NCBI RefSeq assembly: GCF_000308875.1
Contig: NZ_BAGL01000019.1
Coordinates: 1 to 64,000 of the forward strand
Origin: Nocardia transvalensis NBRC 15921
GTDB taxonomy: Bacteria > Actinomycetota > Actinomycetes > Mycobacteriales > Mycobacteriaceae
DNA length: 64,000 nt
Direction of reading: 5' to 3'
This document shows, in pieces, positions 34,087 to 42,898 of the stretch; position 1 is the stretch's first letter, and each line of letters begins with the position of its first letter. Both the position numbers and the translations under genes were made by a program. The notes beneath the pieces are model-generated. The model was not told where the DNA came from. It saw only the letters and a list, made by a program, of their open reading frames with translations, and searched no databases.

Positions 34087-34145
34087 GCGCGGGTGCGTGG
34101 AGCGCGGGTGCGTGGAGCGCGGGTGCGTGGAGCGCGGGTGTGCCC
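34076..34145 (+). repeat. 15-bp tandem repeat array
   Basis: Units 34076-34090 (GGGTGCGTGAAGCGC), 34091-34105, 34106-34120 and 34121-34135 (GGGTGCGTGGAGCGC, three identical copies) plus a partial fifth. The first unit overlaps the right arm of the hairpin. Not preceded by spacers; not a CRISPR. Confidence 0.9.
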
Positions 34146-34157
34146 CGCTTGCCTCTG

Positions 34158-34195
34158 AATTAGTTATCTGAATAATATTATTCAGATAACTAATT
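34158..34195 (+). promoter_or_regulatory. Perfect 38-bp AT-rich palindrome, operator of the MarR-fusion gene
   Basis: Two perfect 19-bp halves (AATTAGTTATCTGAATAAT and its complement) meet at 34176/34177. Only 6 of 38 bases are G or C in a region otherwise above 65 percent GC. The right end is 11 bp before the ATG at 34207 and touches the ribosome site GGGAG (34197-34201). AT-rich palindromes of this size are classical MarR operators and this one can contain the -10 sequence. Autoregulation is inferred. Confidence 0.8.
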
Positions 34196-34206
34196 TGGGA
34201 GTGCTC

Positions 34207-35166
34207 ATGGATTTCGAACTCGCCGATAGCCTCAACCAGGCCATTCGGCTGTTGAGCCTGCGTCATCGGGCCAGGGCTGCGGCTTTGCTGTCACCGCTGG
34301 GGCTGCATCCGGGTCAGGAAGCGCTACTGCTCGAACTTGCCCGGACCGGGCCGATGATCGGTGCGCAGCTCAGTGAGGCGCTCGGGTGTGAGCCGCCGAG
34401 TGTCACCGTGATGACGCGCAAACTCGAAGCCACCGGGCACATTCGCCGGACACCCGCGCCCACCGACAAGCGGGCCGGCATCTTCGAACTCACCGACAGC
34501 GGTAAGGCCCTTACGGACCAGGTGAAACAGCTCTGGTGCGGCCTGGCGGAGGAAACCGTGGCCGGGTTGCCCGCCGACACCGTGGCGGGGATACCCGCGC
34601 TCCTGGAGACCATGACCGCCAACGTCGACACCAGACAGCCTCGCCGCCAACACGATTCGTTCACCCGATCGCAGCAGGCCGTTGCGCCCGTCGAGCAGGC
34701 GGCAGCGAAGGCGCCCGAGCAGCATGAGCCGAGCGCTCTGGGCTGGGTCCGCGACCACGTCGACCAGATCGTGCGCACCGGCACGACCGACAGCGTCACG
34801 ATGGGCGGCAGTCCGACCGTGCTGATGAGTTACCGAGGGGCCAAGACCGGCAAGGTTCGCAAAACACCCCTCATGCGCGTCGAACATGAGGGCTCCTTCG
34901 CCGCGGTCGCATCGAACGGTGCCCAGCCGACCAACCCGCAGTGGTACGCGAGCCTCGTCGCCACCCCGGTCATCGAACTTCAGGACGGGACGGTGACGCG
35001 GTCCTACCGTGCACGCGAGGTGTTCGGGGACGAGAAGGCCCGCTGGTGGCGTCGAGCCGTGGACGCGTTCCCGGACTTCGCCGACTACCAGCGGCAGACC
35101 GACCGCCAGATCCCGGTCTTCGTACTCGAGCCGATCCACGAGAACCAGCCCGCGAGCGGCACTTAG
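34207..35166 (+). CDS. MarR regulator fused to a deazaflavin-dependent (FDOR/Ddn-type) reductase domain
   Basis: 319 aa. Residues 1-140 are a MarR winged helix (LHPGQEALLLELARTGPMIG, EALGCEPPSVTVMTRKLEA, wing TPAPTDKRAGIFELTDSG). A ~35-residue Gln/Ala linker follows. Residues 178-315 are a nitroreductase-family deazaflavin-dependent domain: GWVRDHVDQIVRTG, VLMSYRGAKTGKVRKTPLMR (the RGxKTGxxRxxPL cofactor-phosphate loop), FAAVASNGAQPTNPQWYASL, and FVLEPI at the end. F420H2 or a related flavin would bind there. ATG 34207 with GGGAG five bases upstream. The palindrome in front suggests autoregulation. Stand-alone Ddn-type enzymes are common in this group, so the fusion implies a redox- or substrate-sensing repressor; that is inference. 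Confidence 0.85.
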   Translation: MDFELADSLNQAIRLLSLRHRARAAALLSPLGLHPGQEALLLELARTGPMIGAQLSEALGCEPPSVTVMTRKLEATGHIRRTPAPTDKRAGIFELTDSGKALTDQVKQLWCGLAEETVAGLPADTVAGIPALLETMTANVDTRQPRRQHDSFTRSQQAVAPVEQAAAKAPEQHEPSALGWVRDHVDQIVRTGTTDSVTMGGSPTVLMSYRGAKTGKVRKTPLMRVEHEGSFAAVASNGAQPTNPQWYASLVATPVIELQDGTVTRSYRAREVFGDEKARWWRRAVDAFPDFADYQRQTDRQIPVFVLEPIHENQPASGT

Positions 35167-35185
35167 GCCGACAACCACGGGAATT

Positions 35186-35222
35186 CGGTCCAGTTTCGGG
35201 GGAGTGGCTCGTGACTGGACCG
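35186..35222 (+). terminator. 9-bp hairpin after the MarR-fusion gene
   Basis: CGGTCCAGT (35186-35194) / ACTGGACCG (35214-35222), 19-nt loop. It starts 20 bp after the stop and ends 23 bp before the BenE-like start, so it could terminate or be an operator for the next gene. Confidence 0.5.
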
Positions 35223-35245
35223 GGTGGGTTGGTGAGGATTGCGCG

Positions 35246-36454
35246 GTGACCGCGACCGCTGATGCCGAATCGAATGCCGCCGAGACCGAGGTGGGGGTGT
35301 GGCATCCGGTGGGGGCGGGGGTCGTGGCGACGCTGGTGGGGTTCACCAGTTCGTTCGCGGTGGTGCTGGCGGGGCTGCGGGCGATGGGGGCGACCCCCGC
35401 GCAGGCGGCGTCGGGTCTGCTGGCGCTGTGCGTCACCCAGGGCATCGGGATGGTGCTGCTCAGCAGGCGATACCGGATGCCGATCACGCTGGCCTGGTCG
35501 ACGCCGGGCGCGGCCCTGCTGGCGAGCGCGGGTGCCGCGGCGGGTGGATGGCCCGCGGCTGTCGGGGCTTTCGCGGTGACCGGCGTGCTCATCGTCGTCA
35601 CCGGATTCTGGGCGCGGCTGGGCCGCTTGATCGCGGCCATTCCGGTCGAGATCGCGCAGGCCATGCTGGCGGGAGTGCTGGTGCCGCTGTGCCTCGCGCC
35701 CGTGCACGCGCTGACGACCAGTCCGGCCGTGGTGATTCCGGTCCTGGTGGTGTGGCTGGTGCTGCAACGCTTCGCGGCGCGCTGGTCGGTGCCCGCGGCC
35801 TTCGCCACCGCCGCGATCGGGGCATGCGTCGATATCGCGGTCGAGCATCGCCGGGTGGATTTCGGCGCCATGGTCCCGCACGTGGAGTGGACCGTGCCGC
35901 ACTGGAGTTGGCAGGCGATGATCGGCGTGGCGGTGCCGCTCTACATCGTCACCATGGCCGCGCAGAACATCCCCGGCACCGCGGTCATGAGTTCGTTCGG
36001 GTATCGCGTGCCGTGGCGGGCGGCGCTGAGCACGACCGGACTGGGCACTGTCGCGGGCGCCTGCGCGGGCGGGCACGCGATCAACCTCGCCGCGATCAGC
36101 GCCGCGCTGGCGGCCGCGCCCGCCGCGCACCCGGATCCGCACCGGCGCTGGATCGCGGCGTTCACGACCGGATGCAGCTACCTGGTGCTGGCGCCGGCGT
36201 CCGGCGCGCTGGTGGTCCTCGTCGCCGCGGCCCCGGAGGGCGTGCTGGAAACCGTTGCGGGACTTGCCCTCATCGCCACCCTGGCCGCGGCGCTGACCTC
36301 CGCCCTGAGCGTGGCCGAGCACCGGATCGCCGCGGCCGTCACCTTCCTGATCTCGGCCTCGGGCGTCGCCCTGCTGGGAATCGGGGGCGCGTTCTGGGCC
36401 TTGGCCGCCGGCCTTCTGGTGCGCTGGACGCTGCGCCCGCGCCCGCCGTCCTGA
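35246..36454 (+). CDS. BenE-family (benzoate/H+ symporter-like) transporter
   Basis: 402 aa, about 10-12 membrane helices. Family markers: GFTSSFAVVLAGLRAMGATP, the RYRMPITLAWSTPGAALLA loop in helix 3, VPLYIVTMAAQNIPGTAVM, and AGACAGGHAINLAAISAA. BenE proteins import aromatic acids. No benzoate degradation genes are nearby, so the substrate is open. GTG 35246 with GAGG eight bases upstream. Confidence 0.9.
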   Translation: MTATADAESNAAETEVGVWHPVGAGVVATLVGFTSSFAVVLAGLRAMGATPAQAASGLLALCVTQGIGMVLLSRRYRMPITLAWSTPGAALLASAGAAAGGWPAAVGAFAVTGVLIVVTGFWARLGRLIAAIPVEIAQAMLAGVLVPLCLAPVHALTTSPAVVIPVLVVWLVLQRFAARWSVPAAFATAAIGACVDIAVEHRRVDFGAMVPHVEWTVPHWSWQAMIGVAVPLYIVTMAAQNIPGTAVMSSFGYRVPWRAALSTTGLGTVAGACAGGHAINLAAISAALAAAPAAHPDPHRRWIAAFTTGCSYLVLAPASGALVVLVAAAPEGVLETVAGLALIATLAAALTSALSVAEHRIAAAVTFLISASGVALLGIGGAFWALAAGLLVRWTLRPRPPS

Positions 36455-36605
36455 TCACTGACCTCGATCCCCGACGGCGACGAGATCGGTTTCGGGCAGG
36501 CCCCGCGGTGACCGGCGAAGCACGCGCATCCGGCAGTGCGGCGGGCGATCTGTCGTAGGGTGGGTGTGTTCGCGTCCCGGGTACAGATCTGACAGAGGAG
36601 CTGGC

Positions 36606-37427
36606 TTGACCGCGGTATTGATTTCGGCCGACGACCTTCGGAAAGCGCTGTCCGACAGCGACTCCCGCGTGCACGTTCTGGATGTGCGCTGGGCGCTGGG
36701 CGACCCGGACGGGCCGCAGCACTACCTCGACGGCCACATACCCGGCGCCGTATTCGTCGATCTCGAGACCGAGCTGGCCGACCCGCCGTCGCCGGCGCAC
36801 GGCCGTCATCCGCTGCCCGACCTCGCCCATCTGCAGAAGTGCGCGCGCAGCTGGGGTCTGCGGGAGGGGGAGCCGGTCGTGGTCTACGACGCCACCGGGG
36901 GCATGGCCGCCGCGCGCGCCTGGTGGCTGCTGCGCTGGGCCGGGGCGCCCGACGTGCGGATTCTCGACGGCGGCCTGCCCGCCTGGGAGCGCGCGGGCGG
37001 GGAGACCGCCACCGGCGGCGAGCCCGATCCGGTCCCCGGCGACGTGGTGTTCAGCCCCGGCAATATGCCCGTGATCGACGCCGACGGCGCCGCGAACTGG
37101 GCGGGCGTGCTGCTGGACGCCCGCGCCGGGGAGCGCTATCGCGGTGAGGTCGAACCGGTCGACCCCCGCGCCGGGCACATCCCGGGCGCGGTGAGCGCGC
37201 CGACGGCCGAGAACCTCACGGCCGACGGCACTTTCAAATCCGCCGAGGAGCTGCGGGCCCGGTTCGCGGACCTGGGCTCGGACGAGGTCGCGGTCTACTG
37301 CGGGTCGGGAGTCACGGCCGCGCACCAGGTCGCGGCACTGGCCGTGGCCGGTATCGAGGCCAGCCTCTATCCCGGCTCGTGGTCGCAGTGGTCCAACGAT
37401 CCGAAGCGCCCGGTCGCCACCGACTGA
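36606..37427 (+). CDS. 3-mercaptopyruvate/thiosulfate sulfurtransferase
   Basis: 273 aa, two rhodanese domains. N-terminal VHVLDVRWALGDPDG, IPGAVFVDLETELADPPS; C-terminal VLLDARAGERYRG, AGHIPGAVSAPT, and active-site loop VYCGSGVTA with catalytic Cys; the CGSGVTA loop is typical of mercaptopyruvate-type enzymes rather than the CRxGxR loop of thiosulfate-type. TTG 36606 with GAGGAG six bases upstream. Transfers sulfur to cyanide or thiophilic acceptors; cytosolic. Confidence 0.92.
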   Translation: MTAVLISADDLRKALSDSDSRVHVLDVRWALGDPDGPQHYLDGHIPGAVFVDLETELADPPSPAHGRHPLPDLAHLQKCARSWGLREGEPVVVYDATGGMAAARAWWLLRWAGAPDVRILDGGLPAWERAGGETATGGEPDPVPGDVVFSPGNMPVIDADGAANWAGVLLDARAGERYRGEVEPVDPRAGHIPGAVSAPTAENLTADGTFKSAEELRARFADLGSDEVAVYCGSGVTAAHQVAALAVAGIEASLYPGSWSQWSNDPKRPVATD

Positions 37428-37432
37428 TCCGG

Positions 37433-38128
37433 TCACGGGCACCCCCTGGCCACCCGTTCCAGCGCGTCGCGGTCCGCGACGGTGACGGGCAGATCGTATT
37501 GCGTTGCGGCCGTGAGGTATTTCCCGGCGTAGAAGCAGCGGTAGGCGCGGGCAGGCGGGAGCCAGTCCGCGGGCGTGCGGTCGCCCTTGTCCTCGTTGGT
37601 CCGGCCGTCGACGGCCAGCAGGGTGAAGTCGATGTCGTTGGCGAATCGGATGCGCTGGGGCAGCGGCCATGCCGAGGCGCCCATATCCCAGGCGGCGGCC
37701 AGCGGGTAGACGTGATCGATCTGCACCTCGCGCGCCTGCGCCTTGTCGAAGTCGATGCGAGTACCGGTATAGGGGTCTTGCAGAACACCCGCGACCACCA
37801 CGCAGTCCCGGCTACCCGGGCGGTAACGGACCTCGGTCAGCTGCCGGGCCAGCACGCTGTTCCGCGAATCGCAGCCGTCGTGCCCGCCGGGCCCGTCGTG
37901 GTCATCGGACCAGGCCGGACCGAACACGCAGCCCTCGCCCGACCGGCACCCACGCTGATATCCGCCCGGATGCGTCCTGCGCTCGACAACCCGTACGACG
38001 GACAGCAACCCGTCGAGCTGAGCGCGCGTAGGACTGCCCGGCGCGGGCGGCCCACCCGACAGTATCGAGCACCCCGCGATCATCACCACGACGGCCAGCA
38101 CCGCCGCACCCCACCCTCCCCGTTTCAC
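37433..38128 (-). CDS. Secreted lipoprotein with DUF1524 (GmrSD-type HNH) nuclease domain
   Basis: 231 aa. Lipoprotein signal with lipobox IAGC (Cys20). The mature part has a DUF1524 HNH-like core: REVQIDHVYPLAAAWDMG, then FANDIDFTLLAVDGRTNEDK and the closing GDRTPADWLPP, with an extra Cys-containing segment (CRSGEGCVFG) probably disulfide-bonded. Expected to cut nucleic acid outside the membrane. No partner immunity gene or restriction subunit is adjacent. Converges with the sulfurtransferase gene 5 bp away. Confidence 0.88.
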   Translation of the reverse strand: MKRGGWGAAVLAVVVMIAGCSILSGGPPAPGSPTRAQLDGLLSVVRVVERRTHPGGYQRGCRSGEGCVFGPAWSDDHDGPGGHDGCDSRNSVLARQLTEVRYRPGSRDCVVVAGVLQDPYTGTRIDFDKAQAREVQIDHVYPLAAAWDMGASAWPLPQRIRFANDIDFTLLAVDGRTNEDKGDRTPADWLPPARAYRCFYAGKYLTAATQYDLPVTVADRDALERVARGCP

Positions 38129-38207
38129 GATTCAGGTGTACACGGGGACACCGACAGGAACGCCGGCTCCCACCCCCGTCCGGGGCCGGTACCCCACCGC
38201 CGCAGCC

Positions 38208-38567
38208 CTACAACCAGGCCCTGGCCAGCAGATCCTCGGGGAGTTCGGCCGGCTGGGGCGGGAACCTGGTCGCCGCGATGGAGTCGATCCGCGACCCGTC
38301 GTGCCCGATCAGCCACGAACCGCCCCGCTCCTCGCATTCGGCGATCTTCGCGAACGTCGTGAGCAGGAACGTGACCGCGTCGCGCGGATCGACCGTCCGC
38401 GCGAGCCGCTGCGACTCCCCGGGCCGCGACAGATCCAGCCACACCCCGGCCTGCCCGTCCAACCGCATGCCGACGATCTTCCCGGCGTCGACAAAGGTGA
38501 ACTTGCGCCGCTCCCACGGCGTAGTCGGCGTGAAACTCTGCTCGAGTACCTGGAGCAGAATAGTCAT
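38208..38567 (-). CDS. Hypothetical protein, 119 aa
   Basis: ATG 38567, GGAGG nine bases upstream, gives MTILLQVLEQSFTPTTPWER and then KFTFVDAGKIVGMRLDGQ. No membrane segment or signal. Not recognised; the even alpha/beta composition suggests a small globular protein. On the same strand as the DUF1524 gene 79 bp downstream, so possibly co-transcribed with it and a candidate partner, though nothing in the sequence proves that. Confidence 0.65.
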   Translation of the reverse strand: MTILLQVLEQSFTPTTPWERRKFTFVDAGKIVGMRLDGQAGVWLDLSRPGESQRLARTVDPRDAVTFLLTTFAKIAECEERGGSWLIGHDGSRIDSIAATRFPPQPAELPEDLLARAWL

Positions 38568-38993
38568 ATTCACTGCCCTCCTCGTGCGCGCACAGCACAC
38601 GGCCGACCTCACCCTCGGCTGTGACCAGCGGATATTCCAGTATGGTCCAATTCGCGGCCGATGGGTATAGGTATGGGTATAGGCGAGGCGGTCCACGTGG
38701 CCCCGACCATTGACAGACCCGTATGACGCGGGTCGGAGAAGGCGATGGGAAGGCGTCGGCGCGGCCTCCCGAAGCCCTGGTAGGGAGGACTGCCCTCGCA
38801 AGCGTGCGGCGTACAAGGTTCTCGTCAGAAATGGTCGTATCAAACCGGATTCGGGCCGCACTCGATGAGAACACGGGGGAGTAACGAATTCCGTGTGTCA
38901 GGGGTGTGGAACCACTGGGCTTCGAATTCTGCTGTGCCGCAATCGGATACTTCGTAACCTTTGTCTGTCAGGGTTGGGCGTGAGGGGATCGGC
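38568..38993. other. 426-bp non-coding divergent region
   Basis: No coding sequence I can support. It contains short direct repeats GGGTATAGG (about 38658-38680) and two copies of CGAATTC (near 38886 and 38924) with TGTCAGGG nearby twice. It holds the promoters of the divergent 119-aa gene and mycolyltransferase-like gene. Confidence 0.5.
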
Positions 38994-39989
38994 ATGTCGC
39001 CCGGTATTCGAACAGTGTGGGTATTCGTTGTGTCGGCGATCGTTTCGTGCGTCATGCTGGCGGCGACGGTGGTGGCGGCACCGGCCGCGTCGGCACAGGC
39101 GTGGATCGATCACGTCGTCGCGCGTACGGATCGATGGCTCCAGGTTTTCGTGTGGTCGCCCGCGATGGATCGGGTCGTCCAGGTGGATGTGTTGTTGCCG
39201 AGGAATACGGCGGGGCCGCATCCCACGCTGTATCTGCTCGACGGGAATTCCGCGGACGAATCGGTGGGGCAGAGCACCTGGACGCTGAAGACCGACGCCG
39301 TGCGGTTCTTCGCCGACAAGCCGGTCACGGTCGTGCTGCCCGTGGGCGGTGGCGGCACCTTCTACACCGACTGGCTGCGCGACGATCCCGAACTGGGGCG
39401 CAATCAATGGGAGACCTTCCTCGCCGAGGAACTTCCCCCGCTGATCGACACGCGTTTCCACGGCAGCGGCGCGAACGCCGTGGCGGGCGTCTCCATGGGC
39501 GGGCAGGCGGCGATGGCCCTGACCTTCCGCAACCCGGCCCTTTATCGCGCGGCCGCCGCGTACAGCGGCTGCCTGTTCACCAGCACCCTCGGCCAGGGAT
39601 ACGTGCGCACGGCGGTCGTCCAGCGCGGCGGCGATCCGGACAATATGTGGGGCCGGGCGACCGATCCGCAGTGGCGTGCGCACGACGTCAGCCTCCACGT
39701 CGGTGACCTGCGAGGTAAGTCGCTCTTCGTCTCCGCGGGCAGCGGCATTCCGAGGCCCACCGATGCCGAGATCGACCGGCGATCGTCCTGGCCGGACACC
39801 TTGATCGAGTCCGTCGTCATCGAACGCGGCGCCTACGAGTGCACGGGGGTCCTGGACGCCCGCCTGCGCGCCCAGGGCGTCCCGGCCACCGTGACGTATT
39901 ACACGTTCGGCGTCCACTCCTGGCCGTACTGGCAAGCGCCCCTGCACGATTCGTGGCCGGTGCTCGCCCGGGGCCTCGGCGTCGGCTGA
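38994..39989 (+). CDS. Secreted mycolyltransferase-like esterase (antigen 85 family)
   Basis: 331 aa. Signal peptide of about 35 residues (VVSAIVSCVMLAATVVAAP, ASAQA cleavage). Alpha/beta hydrolase of the Ag85 type: PTLYLLDGNSADESVGQSTW, nucleophile elbow GVSMGG with Ser167, and the late His in VHSWPYW. Ag85 enzymes transfer mycolates between trehalose monomycolates and to arabinogalactan. ATG 38994 has GAGGGG seven bases upstream. This form lacks the C-terminal repeats seen in larger relatives. Mycolyl activity is inferred from family. Confidence 0.88.
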   Translation: MSPGIRTVWVFVVSAIVSCVMLAATVVAAPAASAQAWIDHVVARTDRWLQVFVWSPAMDRVVQVDVLLPRNTAGPHPTLYLLDGNSADESVGQSTWTLKTDAVRFFADKPVTVVLPVGGGGTFYTDWLRDDPELGRNQWETFLAEELPPLIDTRFHGSGANAVAGVSMGGQAAMALTFRNPALYRAAAAYSGCLFTSTLGQGYVRTAVVQRGGDPDNMWGRATDPQWRAHDVSLHVGDLRGKSLFVSAGSGIPRPTDAEIDRRSSWPDTLIESVVIERGAYECTGVLDARLRAQGVPATVTYYTFGVHSWPYWQAPLHDSWPVLARGLGVG

Positions 39990-40075
39990 CGACAGTTCCG
40001 GAAACTGCCTCGTGCGCGCACTGAGCTGCCCCAGGGGCGGTGCGGGATGTCGGAGGGAGCTGATTTGATGGGTGG

Positions 40076-42898
40076 ATGCTGCACGGGTTGTGGACGCCGG
40101 GATCCGGGTTGGTGCTGTGGCGCCATCCGGAGGACGCGCGCGACCTCGGTGCGCTGCCGGATTCGCTGGGGTCGCTGATCGCCGGGGCGCGGTTCCGGCA
40201 CAGGGCGCAGGTGCTGGTGGCCGGGCCGGACGGGCCCGAGGTCGTCGAGGTCCCCGCCCACGCGCTGATCCCCGCGGCGGCCGCGGAGGTTCTGCTCCAA
40301 GAGCTGCCTGCCTCGTCCGCTGCCGCCGACCTGCGCTTCCTCGGACATGTGGCGCGGGGGATCGAGCGGTGGGTGCGGTCCGGGCGCGTAGTGCCCGAGA
40401 TGCGGCGCGACGACGGCGACTGGTGGGTGCGGTGGCGGCTGGTCGGCGGTCAGCGGCAGCGGGCCTGGCTGGCCGAACTGACCGCCGCCGTGCCGCCCGC
40501 CCTGCGCGTGCCGGGGCGGCCCGCCGCGATACTCGAGGACCTGGTGGCCGAGCTGGCCGACCCGATCGCGCGCCTGCACCTCGACGCCGACGCGCGCGAG
40601 CAGGAGCATCCGCTGCCGGCCGCCCTGGTCGCGGGCGAGCCCCTGGAAACCGGATCGCACCGGGTGTCGGGGGCGCTCGAGGAATGGCGTACCAGCCTCA
40701 CCGCCGGGGAACCGGAGCTGGTGCTCCGCCTGCTGGAACCCGACGACGATCCCGAGACGGGCGCGGAGGGTTTCGACGCGCTCTGGCGGCTCGAGGTGTG
40801 TCTGCGCGCGGAAGGCGAAGCACCGCAACCAGTTTCGATTCACGGTGACCCGGTGCAACTGAAGCTGGCGGCGGAGAAGGTGACCGGGGCGGTCCAGGCG
40901 TACCCGCGGCTGCGCGATCTGCCCCGCGAACCGGGCGGGATCGACTTCCTCCTGCCCACCCCGGTGGTCCAGGACCTGGTGGCCCACGGCGTGCACGTCC
41001 TGCGCGCGTCGGGTGTGCACCTGCTGCTGCCCCGGGCCTGGCGCGTGGTCGCGCCGAGTATGCGGCTCAGCGTGCAGAGCCCGGCCGCGACGGAAACGGC
41101 GGTCGGCCTGAGCGGCCTGGTGTCCTACCACTGGGAACTCGCCCTCGGCGACACCGTACTCACCCCGGCGGAGATGGCCCGGCTGGTACAGGCGAAATCG
41201 GATCTGGTGCGGCTGCGCGGCCAATGGGTGCAGGCCGACCACCGGGTACTGGCCGCCGCCGCGGCCTACCTGGACGGCCGCACCACGGAGACGACGGGTT
41301 CGCTGACCGACGTCCTCGGCCAGATCGCCACCTCCGAGGTCAAGAACGTGCCGATCGAGGAGGTCCGGGCCACCGGCTGGGCGGCCGGGCTGCTCGACTC
41401 CACCCGCCGCGCCGAACCCGTCGACCCGCCCGCGGGCCTGAAGGCCGAACTACGCCCGTACCAGCTGCGCGGATTGTCCTGGCTGGCCACCATGAACCGC
41501 TACGGCTGCGGCGGCATCCTCGCCGACGATATGGGCCTGGGTAAGACCGTGCAGGTGCTCGCTCTGCTGCTGCACGAAAAAGAGAGCGCGGCAAGGGATT
41601 CCGCCCCCGGCCCGACGCTGCTGGTGTGCCCCATGTCGGTCGTCGGCAACTGGCAGCGCGAGACCGAGCGTTTCGCCCCCGAACTCCGCGTCCTGGTCCA
41701 CCACGGCGCCGGGCGGCGCACCGGCGCGGAATTCGATGCGGCCGTGTCGGATTCGGACCTGGTGATCACCACCTACGCGCTGCTGGCCCGCGATGTCGAG
41801 CAACTGCGGCGGCAGCGTTGGGAGCGCACCGTGCTGGACGAGGCGCAGCACATCAAGAACGCCAATACCCGCCAGTCCCGCGCGGCACGGCTGATCCCGG
41901 CGCGACAACGCCTGGCGCTCACCGGAACTCCGGTCGAGAACCGCCTGGAAGAGCTGCGCTCGATTCTCGACTTCGCGGCGCCGAATCTGCTGGGCAAGGC
42001 CTCGCAGTTCCACGCTCGCTTCGCCGTCCCGATCGAGCGCGAGCACGACGAGAACGCGATCACCCGGTTGCGCACCGTCACCGGGCCGTTCGTGCTGCGC
42101 CGCGTCAAGACCGATCCCGCCGTGATCTCCGACCTGCCCGACAAGATCGAGATGACGGTGCGGGCCAACCTGACCGTCGAACAGGCCGCGCTGTATCAGG
42201 CCGTGGTGGACGATATGGTGGCACAACTGAAGCACTCCAAGGAGATTCAGCGCAAAGGCGTGGTGCTCGCGGCGCTGACCCGGCTCAAGCAAGTGTGCAA
42301 CCACCCCGCGCATTTCGCCAGCGACGGTTCCCCGGTGCTGCGGCGCGGGCAGCACCGCTCCGGCAAGCTCGCCCTCGTGGAGGACGTGCTCGAGTCGGTG
42401 CTGGCCGACGGCGAGAAGGCCCTGCTGTTCACCCAGTTCCGCGAGTTCGGGGAGCTGATCGAGCCGTACCTGACCGAGCGATTCGGCACCCGGATCCCGT
42501 TCCTGCACGGCGGCGTGCCGAAGAAACGCCGCGACGATATGGTCACCGGATTCCAGCAGGACGACGGCCCGCCGCTGATGCTGCTGTCGCTCAAGGCCGG
42601 CGGCACGGGCCTGAACCTCACGGCCGCCAATCATGTTGTGCACCTGGATCGCTGGTGGAATCCGGCGGTGGAGAACCAGGCCACCGACCGTGCCTTCCGG
42701 ATCGGCCAGCGGCGCGACGTCCAGGTCCGCAAGCTGGTGTGCGTCGACACCATCGAGGAGCGCATCGACGACATGATCAGCGGCAAGCAGCAGCTGGCGA
42801 ATATGACCGTCGGCGCGGGCGAGAACTGGATCACCGAATTCAGCGACGACGAGATCCAGCGGCTGTTCGCGCTCGGATCCGAGGCGGTGGGCGAATGA
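40076..42898 (+). CDS. SNF2-family DEAD/DEAH helicase
   Basis: 940 aa. N-terminal ~450 residues are an unclassified bacterial SNF2-associated region. Then helicase domain 1: LADDMGLGKTVQVLALL (Walker A, around residue 483), CPMSVVGNWQRE, LDEAQHIKN (Walker B DEAQ, around 587), LALTGTPVENRLEELRS. Domain 2: LLFTQFREFGELIEPYL, LSLKAGGTGLNLTAANHV and RAFRIGQRRDVQV. ATP-driven DNA or nucleoprotein remodelling. The stop overlaps the SWIM gene ATG by 4 bp. The same pair occurs in mycobacteria (Rv2101/helZ type). Confidence 0.94.
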   Translation: MLHGLWTPGSGLVLWRHPEDARDLGALPDSLGSLIAGARFRHRAQVLVAGPDGPEVVEVPAHALIPAAAAEVLLQELPASSAAADLRFLGHVARGIERWVRSGRVVPEMRRDDGDWWVRWRLVGGQRQRAWLAELTAAVPPALRVPGRPAAILEDLVAELADPIARLHLDADAREQEHPLPAALVAGEPLETGSHRVSGALEEWRTSLTAGEPELVLRLLEPDDDPETGAEGFDALWRLEVCLRAEGEAPQPVSIHGDPVQLKLAAEKVTGAVQAYPRLRDLPREPGGIDFLLPTPVVQDLVAHGVHVLRASGVHLLLPRAWRVVAPSMRLSVQSPAATETAVGLSGLVSYHWELALGDTVLTPAEMARLVQAKSDLVRLRGQWVQADHRVLAAAAAYLDGRTTETTGSLTDVLGQIATSEVKNVPIEEVRATGWAAGLLDSTRRAEPVDPPAGLKAELRPYQLRGLSWLATMNRYGCGGILADDMGLGKTVQVLALLLHEKESAARDSAPGPTLLVCPMSVVGNWQRETERFAPELRVLVHHGAGRRTGAEFDAAVSDSDLVITTYALLARDVEQLRRQRWERTVLDEAQHIKNANTRQSRAARLIPARQRLALTGTPVENRLEELRSILDFAAPNLLGKASQFHARFAVPIEREHDENAITRLRTVTGPFVLRRVKTDPAVISDLPDKIEMTVRANLTVEQAALYQAVVDDMVAQLKHSKEIQRKGVVLAALTRLKQVCNHPAHFASDGSPVLRRGQHRSGKLALVEDVLESVLADGEKALLFTQFREFGELIEPYLTERFGTRIPFLHGGVPKKRRDDMVTGFQQDDGPPLMLLSLKAGGTGLNLTAANHVVHLDRWWNPAVENQATDRAFRIGQRRDVQVRKLVCVDTIEERIDDMISGKQQLANMTVGAGENWITEFSDDEIQRLFALGSEAVGE

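Noticed and set aside
34076..34145. Tandem repeat as a possible CRISPR
   Set aside because: Units are 15 bp and directly adjacent without unique spacers, and no cas genes are present.
34048..34266. A minus-strand 72-aa frame through the repeat array
   Set aside because: It would encode a His-Pro-Arg repeat generated by the 15-bp units and runs through the operator palindrome; no ribosome site.
38840..39055. A 71-aa minus-strand frame before the mycolyltransferase gene
   Set aside because: Overlaps the mycolyltransferase signal peptide on the other strand, lacks a ribosome site and shows no family pattern.
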